Assembly (NCBI GenBank): GCA_050946775.1
Contig: JBMNVL010000021.1
Location: 1-20,985 of the forward strand
Reading direction: 5' to 3'
Source of the DNA: UMGS1474 sp050946775
GTDB lineage: Bacteria; Bacillota; Clostridia; Oscillospirales; Acutalibacteraceae
Length of the DNA stretch: 20,985 nucleotides
Shown: positions 6,896-15,062 of the stretch, one piece after another
How the letters are laid out: every line of letters begins with the position of its first letter
Numbering within the stretch: the stretch's first letter is position 1
Notes under the pieces: generated by a model
Seen by the model: only the letters and a program-made list of their open reading frames with translations
The model's database searches: none
What the model was told of the DNA's origin: nothing
Position numbers and translations under genes: made by a program

Positions 6896-7093
6896 ATGCC
6901 GAAGATCAAAACCCACAGCGGCGCCAAAAAGCGCTTCAAGCTGACCAAAACGGGTAAGGTCGTGCGGGCGCACGCCTACAAATCCCACATCCTCAACAAA
7001 AAGACCACCAAGCGCAAACGCAATCTGCGCAAGACCGCTATCGCCGACGTGACCAACGTGGCGCAGGTGAAGCGCCTGATCCCCTACAAATAA
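6896..7093 (+). CDS. rpmI: 50S ribosomal protein L35 (bL35)
   Basis: A small, highly basic 65-residue large-subunit protein with the typical start MPKIKTHSGAKKRFKLT and the HILNKKTTKRKRNLR region. Length and position (after infC, before rplT) are normal. AAGGAGG lies 8 bases before the ATG. It is expected to be co-regulated with L20 through the infC leader. The 54-base gap to rplT contains only a short GC hairpin (GCGGC/GCCGC) and the rplT ribosome binding site. Confidence 0.98.
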   Translation: MPKIKTHSGAKKRFKLTKTGKVVRAHAYKSHILNKKTTKRKRNLRKTAIADVTNVAQVKRLIPYK

Positions 7094-7147
7094 TCCATTA
7101 TTCGGGCGGCGCAGCCGCACCATGATTTGAAACGGAGGAGAATTCTC

Positions 7148-7504
7148 ATGGCTCGTGTTAAAGGAGCATTGATGACCCGCAAGAGAAGAAAGAAAACGCT
7201 GAAACTGGCCAAGGGCTATTTCGGCGCCAAGTCCAAGCTGTTCAAGACCGCCAAGGAAGCGGTGATGAAATCCGGCCAGTACGCCTATATCGGCCGCCGG
7301 CAGCGCAAACGCGATTTCCGCCGCCTGTGGATCACCCGCATCTCGGCCGGCGCCAAGATGAACGGGATGAACTATTCCACCTTCATGAACGGCCTGAAGA
7401 AGGCCGGCGTCACCCTCAACCGCAAGATGCTCGCGGAGCTGGCGGTTTCGGATGCCGCGGCGTTCACCGCGCTGACCGAAAAGGCGAAGGACGCGCTGAA
7501 ATAA
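7148..7504 (+). CDS. rplT: 50S ribosomal protein L20 (bL20)
   Basis: An early 50S assembly protein of 118 residues that contacts 23S rRNA. The start MARVKGALMTRKRRKKTLKLAKGYFGAKS and the GQYAYIGRRQRKRDFRRLWITRI region are family hallmarks. The ATG at 7148 follows GGAGGAG with 7-base spacing; an upstream in-frame start would overlap that site. L20 is the probable repressor acting on the infC leader, giving feedback control of this three-gene operon. A hairpin follows 10 bases after the stop codon. Confidence 0.98.
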   Translation: MARVKGALMTRKRRKKTLKLAKGYFGAKSKLFKTAKEAVMKSGQYAYIGRRQRKRDFRRLWITRISAGAKMNGMNYSTFMNGLKKAGVTLNRKMLAELAVSDAAAFTALTEKAKDALK

Positions 7505-7514
7505 ACCGAACGTC

Positions 7515-7551
7515 ACACCCGCAGGTGCCTTTCCTGCGGGTGTTCTTCGTT
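7515..7551 (+). terminator. Hairpin after rplT, probably a weak or partial terminator
   Basis: A perfect 11-bp stem (7515-7525 with 7533-7543) closes a 7-base loop. The downstream tract TTCTTCGTT is interrupted by C and G, so termination may be incomplete and allow read-through into the methyltransferase gene, whose ribosome binding site starts at 7552. Confidence 0.65.
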
Positions 7552-7561
7552 GGAGGATGCC

Positions 7562-8359
7562 ATGGAACGGATCACCAGTCGGGACAATCCGCAGGTGCGC
7601 GCGCTGCGCCGTCTGCTGGAGGAGCCCAAATATCGCCGCCAAAGCGGCCTGTTCGCGCTGGAGGGCGCGCGGCTGTGCGCCGACGCCGTCGATTCCGGCG
7701 TGCCGATCGAAACCGCGCTGATCACCGGGAGAGCGGCGGCCGCCTATCCCGACGTGGCGCGCCGGCTGGCGGAAAGCGGCGCGCGGATGCTGGAAATCAG
7801 CGAGGATCTGGCGCGGCGTATCGGCGACACCGCGTCGCCGCAAGGATTATTTTGTATCGCAAAAGGGGTTGACAAGACCGCCGGATCGGGTACAATAGAT
7901 AAGAATGGGACGTATTTGGCATTGGAAAACGTTCAGGACCCGTCCAACCTCGGCGCCATCATCCGCACGGCGGAAGCGCTGGGGATCGACGGGCTGCTCA
8001 CGTCCCCCGGCTGCTGCGACCGGTACAACCCCAAGGTGCTGCGCGCCAGCATGGGCGGGGTCTTCCGGCTGCCGCTGATCGAATCGGCCGATTTGCCCCA
8101 TACTCTTGACGAGCTGCAAAAGCGGGGAATGACGGCGTACGCCTGCGTGGTGGACGCCGACGCCTGCCCGGTGCAGGAGATGCGCTTTGAAGCGGGCGCG
8201 ATCGCCGTGATCGGCAACGAGGGCAACGGCCTGACCGCCGAGATCCGCGCCGTCTGCGCCAGGCGGATCACCATCCGGATGGCGGGACGGGCGGAATCGC
8301 TCAATGCCTCGGTCGCGGCGGCGCTGATCGCCTGGGAAATGACCAAAAACCGGACGTAA
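7562..8359 (+). CDS. SpoU/TrmH-family RNA 2'-O-ribose methyltransferase
   Basis: A SAM-dependent 2'-O-methyltransferase predicted to act on rRNA or tRNA. The 265-residue protein has an N-terminal L30e-like substrate-binding region (about 1-105) and a C-terminal SPOUT knot domain. All three SpoU motifs are present: ENVQDPSNLGAIIRTA (122-137), IGNEGNGL (217-224) and SLNASVAAAL with Asn248. The ATG at 7562 follows GGAGG with 5-base spacing. It resembles the RlmB/YsgA group often found near rplT or pheST in Firmicutes; the exact target nucleotide cannot be told from sequence. The middle of the gene (about 7845-7930) is locally AT-richer and contains a promoter-like sequence. The gene is 16 bases before dprA. 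Confidence 0.93.
   Translation: MERITSRDNPQVRALRRLLEEPKYRRQSGLFALEGARLCADAVDSGVPIETALITGRAAAAYPDVARRLAESGARMLEISEDLARRIGDTASPQGLFCIAKGVDKTAGSGTIDKNGTYLALENVQDPSNLGAIIRTAEALGIDGLLTSPGCCDRYNPKVLRASMGGVFRLPLIESADLPHTLDELQKRGMTAYACVVDADACPVQEMRFEAGAIAVIGNEGNGLTAEIRAVCARRITIRMAGRAESLNASVAAALIAWEMTKNRT
7869..7896 (+). promoter_or_regulatory. Promoter-like sequence inside the methyltransferase gene
   Basis: TTGACA (7869-7874) and TACAAT (7891-7896) are separated by 16 bases, inside coding sequence and at the junction between the two protein domains. It could supply transcripts for dprA-topA-trmFO downstream, or be chance. Only the sequence match supports it. Confidence 0.3.
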
Positions 8360-8375
8360 AAAAGGAGGGACGGCC

Positions 8376-9629
8376 TTGGACAACCGTTTGTACTGGATCT
8401 GGCTGCAGCAGGCGCTGGGTCAGGGCAGCGCCAAGGCCGGACCGCTGCTGCGGGTTTTCGGCTCGGCCGAGGGGATCTTCTGTGCGACGGAGGAGTCGCT
8501 CAGGACCGTCGGCCTCAACGAAAACGAACGCGCCGCGCTGGCCGACCGGTCGTTGACCGACGCCGGGCGGATCCTGAAAACTGCCCTGAAGGACAACGGC
8601 TGGGTGCTGACGCCGGACGACGGGCTGTATCCCGACTCCCTGCGGGAGATCTTTGCGCTGCCGCTGGTGCTCTACGGCCGCGGCGAGTGGCCGGATTTTG
8701 ACGCCACCCCGGCGCTGACGGTGGTCGGCACCCGGTCGGCGACGACCTACGGGATGGAAATGGCCCGCTATATCGCCGCCGGTATGGCGGCTGCCGGCGG
8801 CATCGTCGTCAGCGGCGGCGCGGTCGGCATCGACGCGGCGGCCCATTGGGGTGCGCTGGAGGCCGGTGGAAAAACCGTGGCGGTGCTGGGCGGCGGGCTG
8901 GATCAGACGTATCCGGCGGAAAACGAGCCGCTGCGCCGTCAGATCCTGGCAAACGGCGGCGCGCTGGTCAGCGAATACCCGCCCGGAACCAAAGCGTTCG
9001 GCAGCCATTTTCCGGTGCGCAACCGGATCCTCAGCGGCCTGTCCTGGGCAACCTGCGTGGCGGAAGCGCCCAAGGGAAGCGGCTCGCGCATCACCGCCGA
9101 TTACGCCCGCGAACAGGGCCGGGAGGTAATGGCGGTGCCCGGCCTGGCCGGGCTGGACGCCCACGCCGGCACCAACGCCCTGATCCGGGACGGCGCCTGT
9201 CTGGTGGAAGGCCCGGCCGACGTGCTGCGGCAATACCGGGTGCGCTACGGCGACCGGCTGAACGCCGAATCGCTCGAAAAGCTGGAGGCGCCCCGTTGGA
9301 AGCGCCCCGAGCCGGTGCGCACCGGCGAGCCGCCGCTGACGCTGGCGGCGCAAAAACGCCCGAACCCCTTTCCCAGGCGCCGCCGCAAAGAGGCGCCGCC
9401 AAAGCCGACCCCGCCGACACCGGCCGCCGCAGCGCCGGCGGCGACGTGTCCCGAAGGCGTTTCCGACGACGCCCGGCGGATGTTCGACCAATTGGGGGAC
9501 AAACCGGTCCCCATCGACCGCCTTGCCGCCAAAGCCGGATTGACGCCGGCGCGGGCAATGGCGGTGCTGACGGAACTGGAGATCGCCGGCGGCGCCCGTT
9601 CCCACGCCGGCCAGCAATACAGCCGATAA
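8376..9629 (+). CDS. dprA: DNA-processing protein DprA (Smf)
   Basis: DprA binds incoming single-stranded DNA during transformation and loads RecA. The 417-residue protein has an N-terminal helical region (about 1-105) and a Rossmann-like DprA core (about 110-290). Core landmarks are VVGTRSATTYG (from 116), SGGAVGIDAAAH, VAVLGGGLDQTYPAEN, SEYPPGTK and FPVRNRILSGLS. A Pro/Ala/Arg-rich linker (about 310-355) and a C-terminal winged-helix domain follow. The start is TTG at 8376, supported by GGAGGG with 6-base spacing and by no better in-frame codon. It is 16 bases after the methyltransferase and 31 bases before topA, the dprA-topA-trmFO order common in Firmicutes. DprA occurs in many species not known to be competent, so its presence alone does not prove transformation. 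Confidence 0.96.
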   Translation: MDNRLYWIWLQQALGQGSAKAGPLLRVFGSAEGIFCATEESLRTVGLNENERAALADRSLTDAGRILKTALKDNGWVLTPDDGLYPDSLREIFALPLVLYGRGEWPDFDATPALTVVGTRSATTYGMEMARYIAAGMAAAGGIVVSGGAVGIDAAAHWGALEAGGKTVAVLGGGLDQTYPAENEPLRRQILANGGALVSEYPPGTKAFGSHFPVRNRILSGLSWATCVAEAPKGSGSRITADYAREQGREVMAVPGLAGLDAHAGTNALIRDGACLVEGPADVLRQYRVRYGDRLNAESLEKLEAPRWKRPEPVRTGEPPLTLAAQKRPNPFPRRRRKEAPPKPTPPTPAAAAPAATCPEGVSDDARRMFDQLGDKPVPIDRLAAKAGLTPARAMAVLTELEIAGGARSHAGQQYSR

Positions 9630-9660
9630 CATTCCTGCGATAGAAAAGGATGATGGATAG

Positions 9661-11766
9661 ATGGCAAAATTGGTCATTTTGGAATCCCCGGCCAAGGCCA
9701 AGACCGTACAAAAATATTTGGGCGGCGGCTATAAAGTCACCGCCTCGATGGGGCATATCCGGGATCTGCCCAAATCCCTGCTGGGGGTGGATATCGACAA
9801 CGGCTTCAAGCCGCGGTATACCGATATCCCCGGCAAATCGGCGCTGATCCGCGATCTGCGCCGGATGGCGGCCGAAAGCGACGGCGTCATCCTTGCCACC
9901 GACCCCGATCGGGAAGGCGAGGCGATCGCCTGGCATCTGATGCAGCTGTTGAAGCTGGATCCCGAGGAGGCCAACCGGGTCACCTTCAACGAAATCACCA
10001 AAAACTGCGTCACCCAGGAGATCCACCATCCCCGGCGGATCGACATGGATCTGGTCAACGCCCAGCAGGCCCGCCGGATCCTCGACCGGATCGTCGGGTA
10101 CAAGCTCAGCCCGTTTTTGTGGAAAAAGATCCGCAAGGGGCTGTCGGCCGGACGGGTGCAGTCGACGGCGGTGCGGATCATCGTCGACCGGGAAGAGGAG
10201 ATCCGCGCGTTTGTCAGCGAGGAATTCTGGACTATTGACGCCCTTCTTTCGGTCACCGAGCGGGGCAAGCGCTTTTCCGCCAAATTATACGGCGACCGCA
10301 AGGGCAAGCGGAAGATTACCGACAAAGAGCAGGCCGACGCCGTCGTGGCGGCGGTCAGGGATCAGCCCTTCGTGGTCGATCGGGTCAAATGGGGCAAGCG
10401 CTCCATCGCTCCGGCGCCGCCCTTCATCACCTCCACCATGCAGCAGGAGGCCAGCCGCAAGCTGGGCTTCGCCGCCCGGCGGACGATGAAAACGGCGCAG
10501 GAGCTGTACGAAGGCGTGGAAATCGAGGGGATCGGCGCGGTCGGTCTGATCACCTATATGCGTACCGATTCGCTGCGGGTCTCGGAGGACGCCCGGCGGG
10601 ACGGCAACGCCTATATCCGCCAGCGTTACGGCAACGAGTACCTGCCGCCCAAGCCCCGCTACTACAAATCTCGCAGCAACGCCCAGGACGCCCACGAGGC
10701 GATCCGCCCGTCGATGCCCGAGCTGACGCCCGAGCGGGTCAAGGGCTCGCTGAGTGCCGACCAGTACCGGCTGTATAAGCTGATCTGGGAACGGTTCATC
10801 GCCAGCCTGATGGCCAATTGCGAGCAGGATACCTGCCAGGCGGATATCGCCGCGGGAGACTATATTTTCAAATCCTCCGGCTACACCGTCCGGTTCGACG
10901 GCTACACCGTGCTGTACGTCGAGGGCCGGGACGACGAGGAGGACGACGAAGGCGTGCTGCCGCCGCTGACCGACGGGCAGACGCTGGTACTGCGGGATCT
11001 CAAGGGCAACCAGCATTTCACCCAACCGCCCGCCCGGTATACCGAGGCGACGCTGATCAAGGCGCTGGAGGAAAACGGCATCGGCCGTCCCTCCACCTAT
11101 GCGCCCACCATCAGTACCATCCTCAACCGGGAATACATCGAGCGGGACGGCAAATCGCTCAAGCCCACCGCGCTGGGCGAAGTGACCACCCAGCTGATGC
11201 GGGACGAGTTCGCCCAGATCGTCGACGTGGAATTTACCGCCAATATGGAGCGCCAGCTCGACGGGGTGGAGGCCGGCGACCGCGACTGGGTGGCGACGCT
11301 GGACGATTTTTACAAGGGCTTTTCCACCACCCTGCGCCAGGCGGAGGAGGATCTTTCGGGCGAGCGGATCAAGGTGCCCGAGATCGAAAGCGAGGAGATC
11401 TGCGAAAACTGCGGGCGCAAAATGGTCATCAAGACCGGCCGCTTCGGCAAATTCCTCGCCTGCCCGGGATATCCCGAATGCAAAACCACCAAGCCCCTGA
11501 TCGAGCGCACCGGCGGCGTTTGCCCCAAATGCGGCGGCGCGCTGGTGGCCAAAAGATCCAAGCGCGGCCGCAAATTCTTTGGCTGCGACCGGTATCCGGC
11601 GTGCGATTTCGTCACCTGGAACGAGCCGGTCGGCGAGGTTTGCCCCAAGTGCGGCAAGACCCTGTTCAAAAAGAAGGGCCGCTCGACCGGGCTGTTCTGC
11701 GCCACCGAGGGGTGCGGGTATGAAAAGACCGCATCCCGCGCAAAAAAGGGCGACGCGCATGAGTGA
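9661..11766 (+). CDS. topA: DNA topoisomerase I (type IA)
   Basis: It relaxes negative supercoils by a transient 5'-phosphotyrosine break in one strand. The 701-residue protein has an N-terminal Toprim domain with Glu8 (LVILESPAKAK) and the acidic DxDxxxE motif (Asp81, Asp83, Glu87). The catalytic Tyr299 is in GLITYMRTDS. The C-terminal end has three four-cysteine zinc ribbons starting at Cys581, Cys621 and Cys661 (CENCG, CPKCG, CPKCG). Length matches Firmicute TopA. The ATG follows AAAGGA about 10 bases upstream. The last 8 bases overlap trmFO, which suggests translational coupling. Nothing unusual in the active site. Confidence 0.98.
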   Translation: MAKLVILESPAKAKTVQKYLGGGYKVTASMGHIRDLPKSLLGVDIDNGFKPRYTDIPGKSALIRDLRRMAAESDGVILATDPDREGEAIAWHLMQLLKLDPEEANRVTFNEITKNCVTQEIHHPRRIDMDLVNAQQARRILDRIVGYKLSPFLWKKIRKGLSAGRVQSTAVRIIVDREEEIRAFVSEEFWTIDALLSVTERGKRFSAKLYGDRKGKRKITDKEQADAVVAAVRDQPFVVDRVKWGKRSIAPAPPFITSTMQQEASRKLGFAARRTMKTAQELYEGVEIEGIGAVGLITYMRTDSLRVSEDARRDGNAYIRQRYGNEYLPPKPRYYKSRSNAQDAHEAIRPSMPELTPERVKGSLSADQYRLYKLIWERFIASLMANCEQDTCQADIAAGDYIFKSSGYTVRFDGYTVLYVEGRDDEEDDEGVLPPLTDGQTLVLRDLKGNQHFTQPPARYTEATLIKALEENGIGRPSTYAPTISTILNREYIERDGKSLKPTALGEVTTQLMRDEFAQIVDVEFTANMERQLDGVEAGDRDWVATLDDFYKGFSTTLRQAEEDLSGERIKVPEIESEEICENCGRKMVIKTGRFGKFLACPGYPECKTTKPLIERTGGVCPKCGGALVAKRSKRGRKFFGCDRYPACDFVTWNEPVGEVCPKCGKTLFKKKGRSTGLFCATEGCGYEKTASRAKKGDAHE

Positions 11767-13093
11767 GCGGATCACCGTGATCGGCGGCGGTCTGGCGGGC
11801 TGTGAAGCTGCCTGGACCATCGCCGGACAGGGCGTGCCGGTCACCCTGATCGAAATGAAGCCCGCTCACCGTTCCCCGGCCCACCGGTCGGATCTGCTGG
11901 GGGAACTGGTCTGTTCCAATTCACTCAAAGCCAAGCGGATCGACAGCGCCGCCGGCCTTCTCAAGGAGGAGATGCGGCGGATGAATTCGCTGTGCGTGGC
12001 GGTCGCCGACGGCTGTTCCGTCCCGGCGGGCGGCGCGCTGGCGGTGGATCGCGAGCGGTTTGCCGAGGGGATCACCCGGGCCATAGAGGAGCATCCGCTG
12101 ATCACGGTGGAGCATACGCTGGCTCAGGATCTGCCGGCGGACGGGCTGACCGTGGCGGCCACCGGGCCGTTGACCGCCGAGCCGCTGGCGGAAAAGATCC
12201 GTCAGCTGTGCGGCGGCGCGCTGAGCTTTTACGACGCCGCGGCGCCCATCGTGGAGGCGGCCAGCGTCGATCCGGCCTGTTCCTTCGCCGCGTCCCGGTA
12301 CGACCGGGAGGAAAGCGGACAGGGCGATTATCTCAACTGTCCGATGAACAAGGAAGAATACGAGGCGTTCCACGCCGCGCTGATCACGGCAAAGCGGGCG
12401 CCCTTGCACGATTTTGACCGTCCCGACGACAAAAAGGTCTACGAGGGATGTATGCCCATCGAGATTTTGGCCGGCCGGGGACTGGACGCCATCCGCTTCG
12501 GCCCGATGAAGCCGGTGGGACTGCGCGATCCCCGCACCGGGCACCGCCCCTGGGCGGTGCTCCAGCTGCGCCGGGAAAACGCCGCGGGCACCATGCTGGG
12601 TCTGGTGGGATTTCAAACCAATCTGACCTTTCCCGAGCAAAAGCGGGTCTTCGGGATGATCCCGGCGCTGAAAAACGCCGTCTTCGTCCGCTACGGGGTG
12701 ATGCACCGCAACACCTTCCTCGATTCGCCCCGGCTGCTGGACGCCGATCTGTCTCTCAAACGCCGCCCCGATCTGTTCTTTGCCGGGCAGATCACCGGTG
12801 TGGAAGGGTATATGGAATCCGCCATGGCGGGCATCGTCGCGGGACAAAACGCGCTGCGACGCCTGCGGGGCGAAGCGCCGCTTTGCCTGCCCCGCACCAC
12901 CATGATGGGCGCGCTGATCGGCTATATCACCGACGGCACGGTGACCGATTTCCAGCCGATGGGCGCCAATTTCGGCATCCTGCCGCCGCTGGACGAGCCC
13001 CCTCGGGACAAACGCCAGCGGTACGCCGCGCTTGCCGACCGGGCGCTGCGGGATCTTGCCCCTTATCAATTGCGAAAGGATGATCGACCGTGA
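11759..13093 (+). CDS. trmFO: tRNA (uracil-5-)-methyltransferase TrmFO (folate/FAD type)
   Basis: TrmFO methylates U54 in the T-loop of tRNA using methylenetetrahydrofolate and FADH2. The 444-residue protein has the FAD-binding GGGLAGCEAAW motif (9-19) and the catalytic cysteines Cys52 (ELVCSNSL) and Cys231 (YEGCMPIE). The latter correspond to the cysteine pair described in the B. subtilis enzyme (Cys53/Cys226). The C-terminal GQITGVEGYMESAMAGI and ALIGYITDG segments are conserved. The ATG at 11759 lies inside the end of topA, with AAGGG about 10 bases upstream. The stop codon overlaps the plsX GTG start by 4 bases. Bacillus-type neighbours after trmFO (xerC, clp/hsl, codY) are absent; plsX follows instead. 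Confidence 0.97.
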   Translation: MSERITVIGGGLAGCEAAWTIAGQGVPVTLIEMKPAHRSPAHRSDLLGELVCSNSLKAKRIDSAAGLLKEEMRRMNSLCVAVADGCSVPAGGALAVDRERFAEGITRAIEEHPLITVEHTLAQDLPADGLTVAATGPLTAEPLAEKIRQLCGGALSFYDAAAPIVEAASVDPACSFAASRYDREESGQGDYLNCPMNKEEYEAFHAALITAKRAPLHDFDRPDDKKVYEGCMPIEILAGRGLDAIRFGPMKPVGLRDPRTGHRPWAVLQLRRENAAGTMLGLVGFQTNLTFPEQKRVFGMIPALKNAVFVRYGVMHRNTFLDSPRLLDADLSLKRRPDLFFAGQITGVEGYMESAMAGIVAGQNALRRLRGEAPLCLPRTTMMGALIGYITDGTVTDFQPMGANFGILPPLDEPPRDKRQRYAALADRALRDLAPYQLRKDDRP

Positions 13094-14097
13094 AAGTGAT
13101 CGTGGACGCCTTCGGCGGCGACAACGCGCCGCTGGAGATCCTGCGCGGCGCCGCGCAGGCGGTGGCGGAATACGACGTGTCGGTGGTGTTGACCGGGGAT
13201 GAGCAGACCATCCGCCGGGTGGCCGCCGAGGACGGTATTTCTCTTGAAAAAATGGAGATAATAGACGCGCCGGACGTCATTTCGATGGACGACGAGCCGC
13301 GTTCAATATTGAAAGAGCACAAAAACTGCTCGATGGCGGAAGGCCTGCGCCAGCTCGGCGCCGGCAACGGCGACGCCTTCGTTACCGCCGGCAGCACCGG
13401 CGCCATGATTATGGGCGCCACCTTCCTGGTCAAGCGGATCAAGGGGGTGTCCCGGGCGGCTCTGGCGCCGCTGATGCCCTCCAATAAAGGCCCGTTTATG
13501 CTGATCGACTCGGGCGCCAACGCCGAATGCCGCCCCGAAATGCTGCTGCAGTTCGCCCATATGGGCAGCCTGTATATGGAGCAGCTGCTGGGCCGTCGGC
13601 CCACCGTCGGGCTGATCAACATCGGCACCGAGGACCACAAGGGCGGCTCGCTGCAGCAGGAGGCGTTTGCCCTGCTCAAAGACAGCGGGCTGGATTTCAT
13701 CGGCAACGTCGAGGCGCGTGACATCCCCTTTGGCGCCGCCGACGTGCTGGTGGCCGACGGGTTCACCGGCAACGTGGTGCTCAAGCTGATGGAAGGCACC
13801 ACCGACGCCCTGCTCAAAAACGTCAAGGCGATCTTTATGTCCAATCCGGTCACCAAGCTGGCCGGGGCGATGGTCAAGCCCAAGCTCGGCGATTTCAAGA
13901 AGAAGATGGACACCTCCGAATACGGCGGCGCGCCGCTGCTCGGGGTGAGTAAGCCGGTCATCAAGACCCACGGCAATTCCAAAGCGCCGGCGGTCAAGCA
14001 CGCCATCCGGGTGGCGGCGGAATTTGCGAACGCCGGGGTGATTGAAAAGATCGCCGCCGCCGTACGCCCCAACGAAACCGAAAAGGAAGCGGAATGA
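13090..14097 (+). CDS. plsX: Phosphate acyltransferase PlsX
   Basis: PlsX makes acyl-phosphate from acyl-ACP, the first step of phospholipid synthesis in most Firmicutes, feeding PlsY. The 335-residue protein starts MKVIVDAFGGDNAP and carries AFVTAGSTGAMIMGATF, IDSGANAECRPEMLLQFA, INIGTEDHKG, GNVEARDIPFG and DGFTGNVVLKLMEG, all typical. The GTG start at 13090 overlaps the trmFO stop (GTGA) and has AAGGA about 9 bases upstream. The next gene starts immediately after the stop codon. No FapR operator is visible, and expression appears to depend on upstream transcription. PlsX needs acyl-ACP as donor, which makes the altered carrier-like protein next to it notable. Confidence 0.98.
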   Translation: MKVIVDAFGGDNAPLEILRGAAQAVAEYDVSVVLTGDEQTIRRVAAEDGISLEKMEIIDAPDVISMDDEPRSILKEHKNCSMAEGLRQLGAGNGDAFVTAGSTGAMIMGATFLVKRIKGVSRAALAPLMPSNKGPFMLIDSGANAECRPEMLLQFAHMGSLYMEQLLGRRPTVGLINIGTEDHKGGSLQQEAFALLKDSGLDFIGNVEARDIPFGAADVLVADGFTGNVVLKLMEGTTDALLKNVKAIFMSNPVTKLAGAMVKPKLGDFKKKMDTSEYGGAPLLGVSKPVIKTHGNSKAPAVKHAIRVAAEFANAGVIEKIAAAVRPNETEKEAE

Positions 14098-14322
14098 ATG
14101 GTACTGGAAACTGTGGCGCAATTTGCCGCCGCGCAATGCGGCTGTGATCCCGACGAGGTGGAAATGCCCGCTTCGCTGGACGATCTGGGCTTTACCGACG
14201 ACGACCGCAGCGAATTGGCGGTGCTGTTGGAAGAACAATATATGGTCGAGATCCCTACCGAGGCGCTGGCCGGGTTCGTCCTTGTCGAGGACGTGGTGGG
14301 GTATGTGGAAGACCGGCTTTGA
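14098..14322 (+). CDS. Acyl-carrier-protein-like protein lacking the phosphopantetheine serine
   Basis: A 74-residue acidic protein with the ACP four-helix pattern: a helix-1 region (LETVAQFAAAQCGCDPDEV), DDLG at 28-31, EL and LLEEQYMVEIP of helix 2, and VEDVVGYVEDRL at the end. It lies in the plsX-acpP-rnc position where the housekeeping ACP gene normally sits; its ATG directly abuts the plsX stop codon, with AAGGAAG upstream. In ordinary ACP the segment after DDLG is x-D-S-L-D. Here it is F-T-D-D-D, so Asp34 (codon GAC) replaces the modified Ser in an ungapped alignment. The only nearby Ser (Ser38) is four residues too late. It therefore probably cannot carry 4'-phosphopantetheine. It may be a structural ACP homologue or a decayed acpP; the reading frame is intact. 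A true acpP is expected elsewhere in the genome. Confidence 0.85.
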   Translation: MVLETVAQFAAAQCGCDPDEVEMPASLDDLGFTDDDRSELAVLLEEQYMVEIPTEALAGFVLVEDVVGYVEDRL

Positions 14323-14336
14323 ACGGGAGTTTTACG

Positions 14337-15032
14337 ATGGAAACACGATTGCGGGAACTGATGCGGGCGATGGGGTATACCTTTTCGGATCCCCGTCTGC
14401 TCGAACACGCCCTGACCCATTCCTCCTACGCCAACGAGGGCAGGGGTCACGGCACCAGCAACGAGCGGCTGGAATTTTTGGGTGACTCGGTGCTGGGCTT
14501 CATCACGGCGGATTATCTGTTTGAGCACGACAAAGGCGCCGAAGGTGAGCTGACCAAGCGCCGGGCGTCGCTGGTGTGCGAAAAGGCGCTCAGCGCTTAC
14601 GCCCACGAGCTGCGGCTGGGAGAGTATTTGCTGCTGGGCAAAGGGGAGAAGCTCTCCGGCGGGGCGGATCGCCCCTCGATCCTGTCCGACGCCTTCGAGG
14701 CGGTGATCGCCGCGATGTATCTCGACGGTGGACTCGAGCCGGTGCGGGCGTTTTTGCTGCCTTTTTTGCAAAAGGAGCTGCAAAACCAGACCCGCCGTCA
14801 ATTCAAGGATTACAAGACCGCTTTGCAGGAGATCATTCAGCAAAATCCCGAGGAGCGGCTGGAATACGCCCTGGTGGGCGAATCGGGGCCGGACCACCAA
14901 AAGACCTTTACGGTGGAGGTGCATCTCAACTCCAACGTGATCGGCACCGGACGCGCCCACAGCAAAAAAGAGGCCGAACAGCTTGCCGCGCAGGAAGCGC
15001 TCAAGCTGATGGGCTACGATCGGCTGGATTGA
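14337..15032 (+). CDS. rnc: Ribonuclease III
   Basis: It cleaves double-stranded RNA in rRNA maturation and mRNA turnover. The 231-residue protein has the RNase III signature NERLEFLGDSVLG (42-54), with metal-binding Glu46 and Asp50. A second catalytic set lies in SDAFEAVIAAMYLDGG (Asp118, Glu121). The C-terminal double-stranded RNA-binding domain starts near DYKTALQE and contains the GTGRAHSKKEAEQLAAQEAL motif. The ATG at 14337 follows GGGAG with 7-base spacing; an upstream alternative (14319) would overlap the previous gene and lacks such a site. Position between the ACP-like gene and smc is typical of Firmicutes. All catalytic residues are intact. Confidence 0.97.
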   Translation: METRLRELMRAMGYTFSDPRLLEHALTHSSYANEGRGHGTSNERLEFLGDSVLGFITADYLFEHDKGAEGELTKRRASLVCEKALSAYAHELRLGEYLLLGKGEKLSGGADRPSILSDAFEAVIAAMYLDGGLEPVRAFLLPFLQKELQNQTRRQFKDYKTALQEIIQQNPEERLEYALVGESGPDHQKTFTVEVHLNSNVIGTGRAHSKKEAEQLAAQEALKLMGYDRLD

Positions 15033-15062
15033 CCGGATCACACGAACGAAGGACGTGAATAT

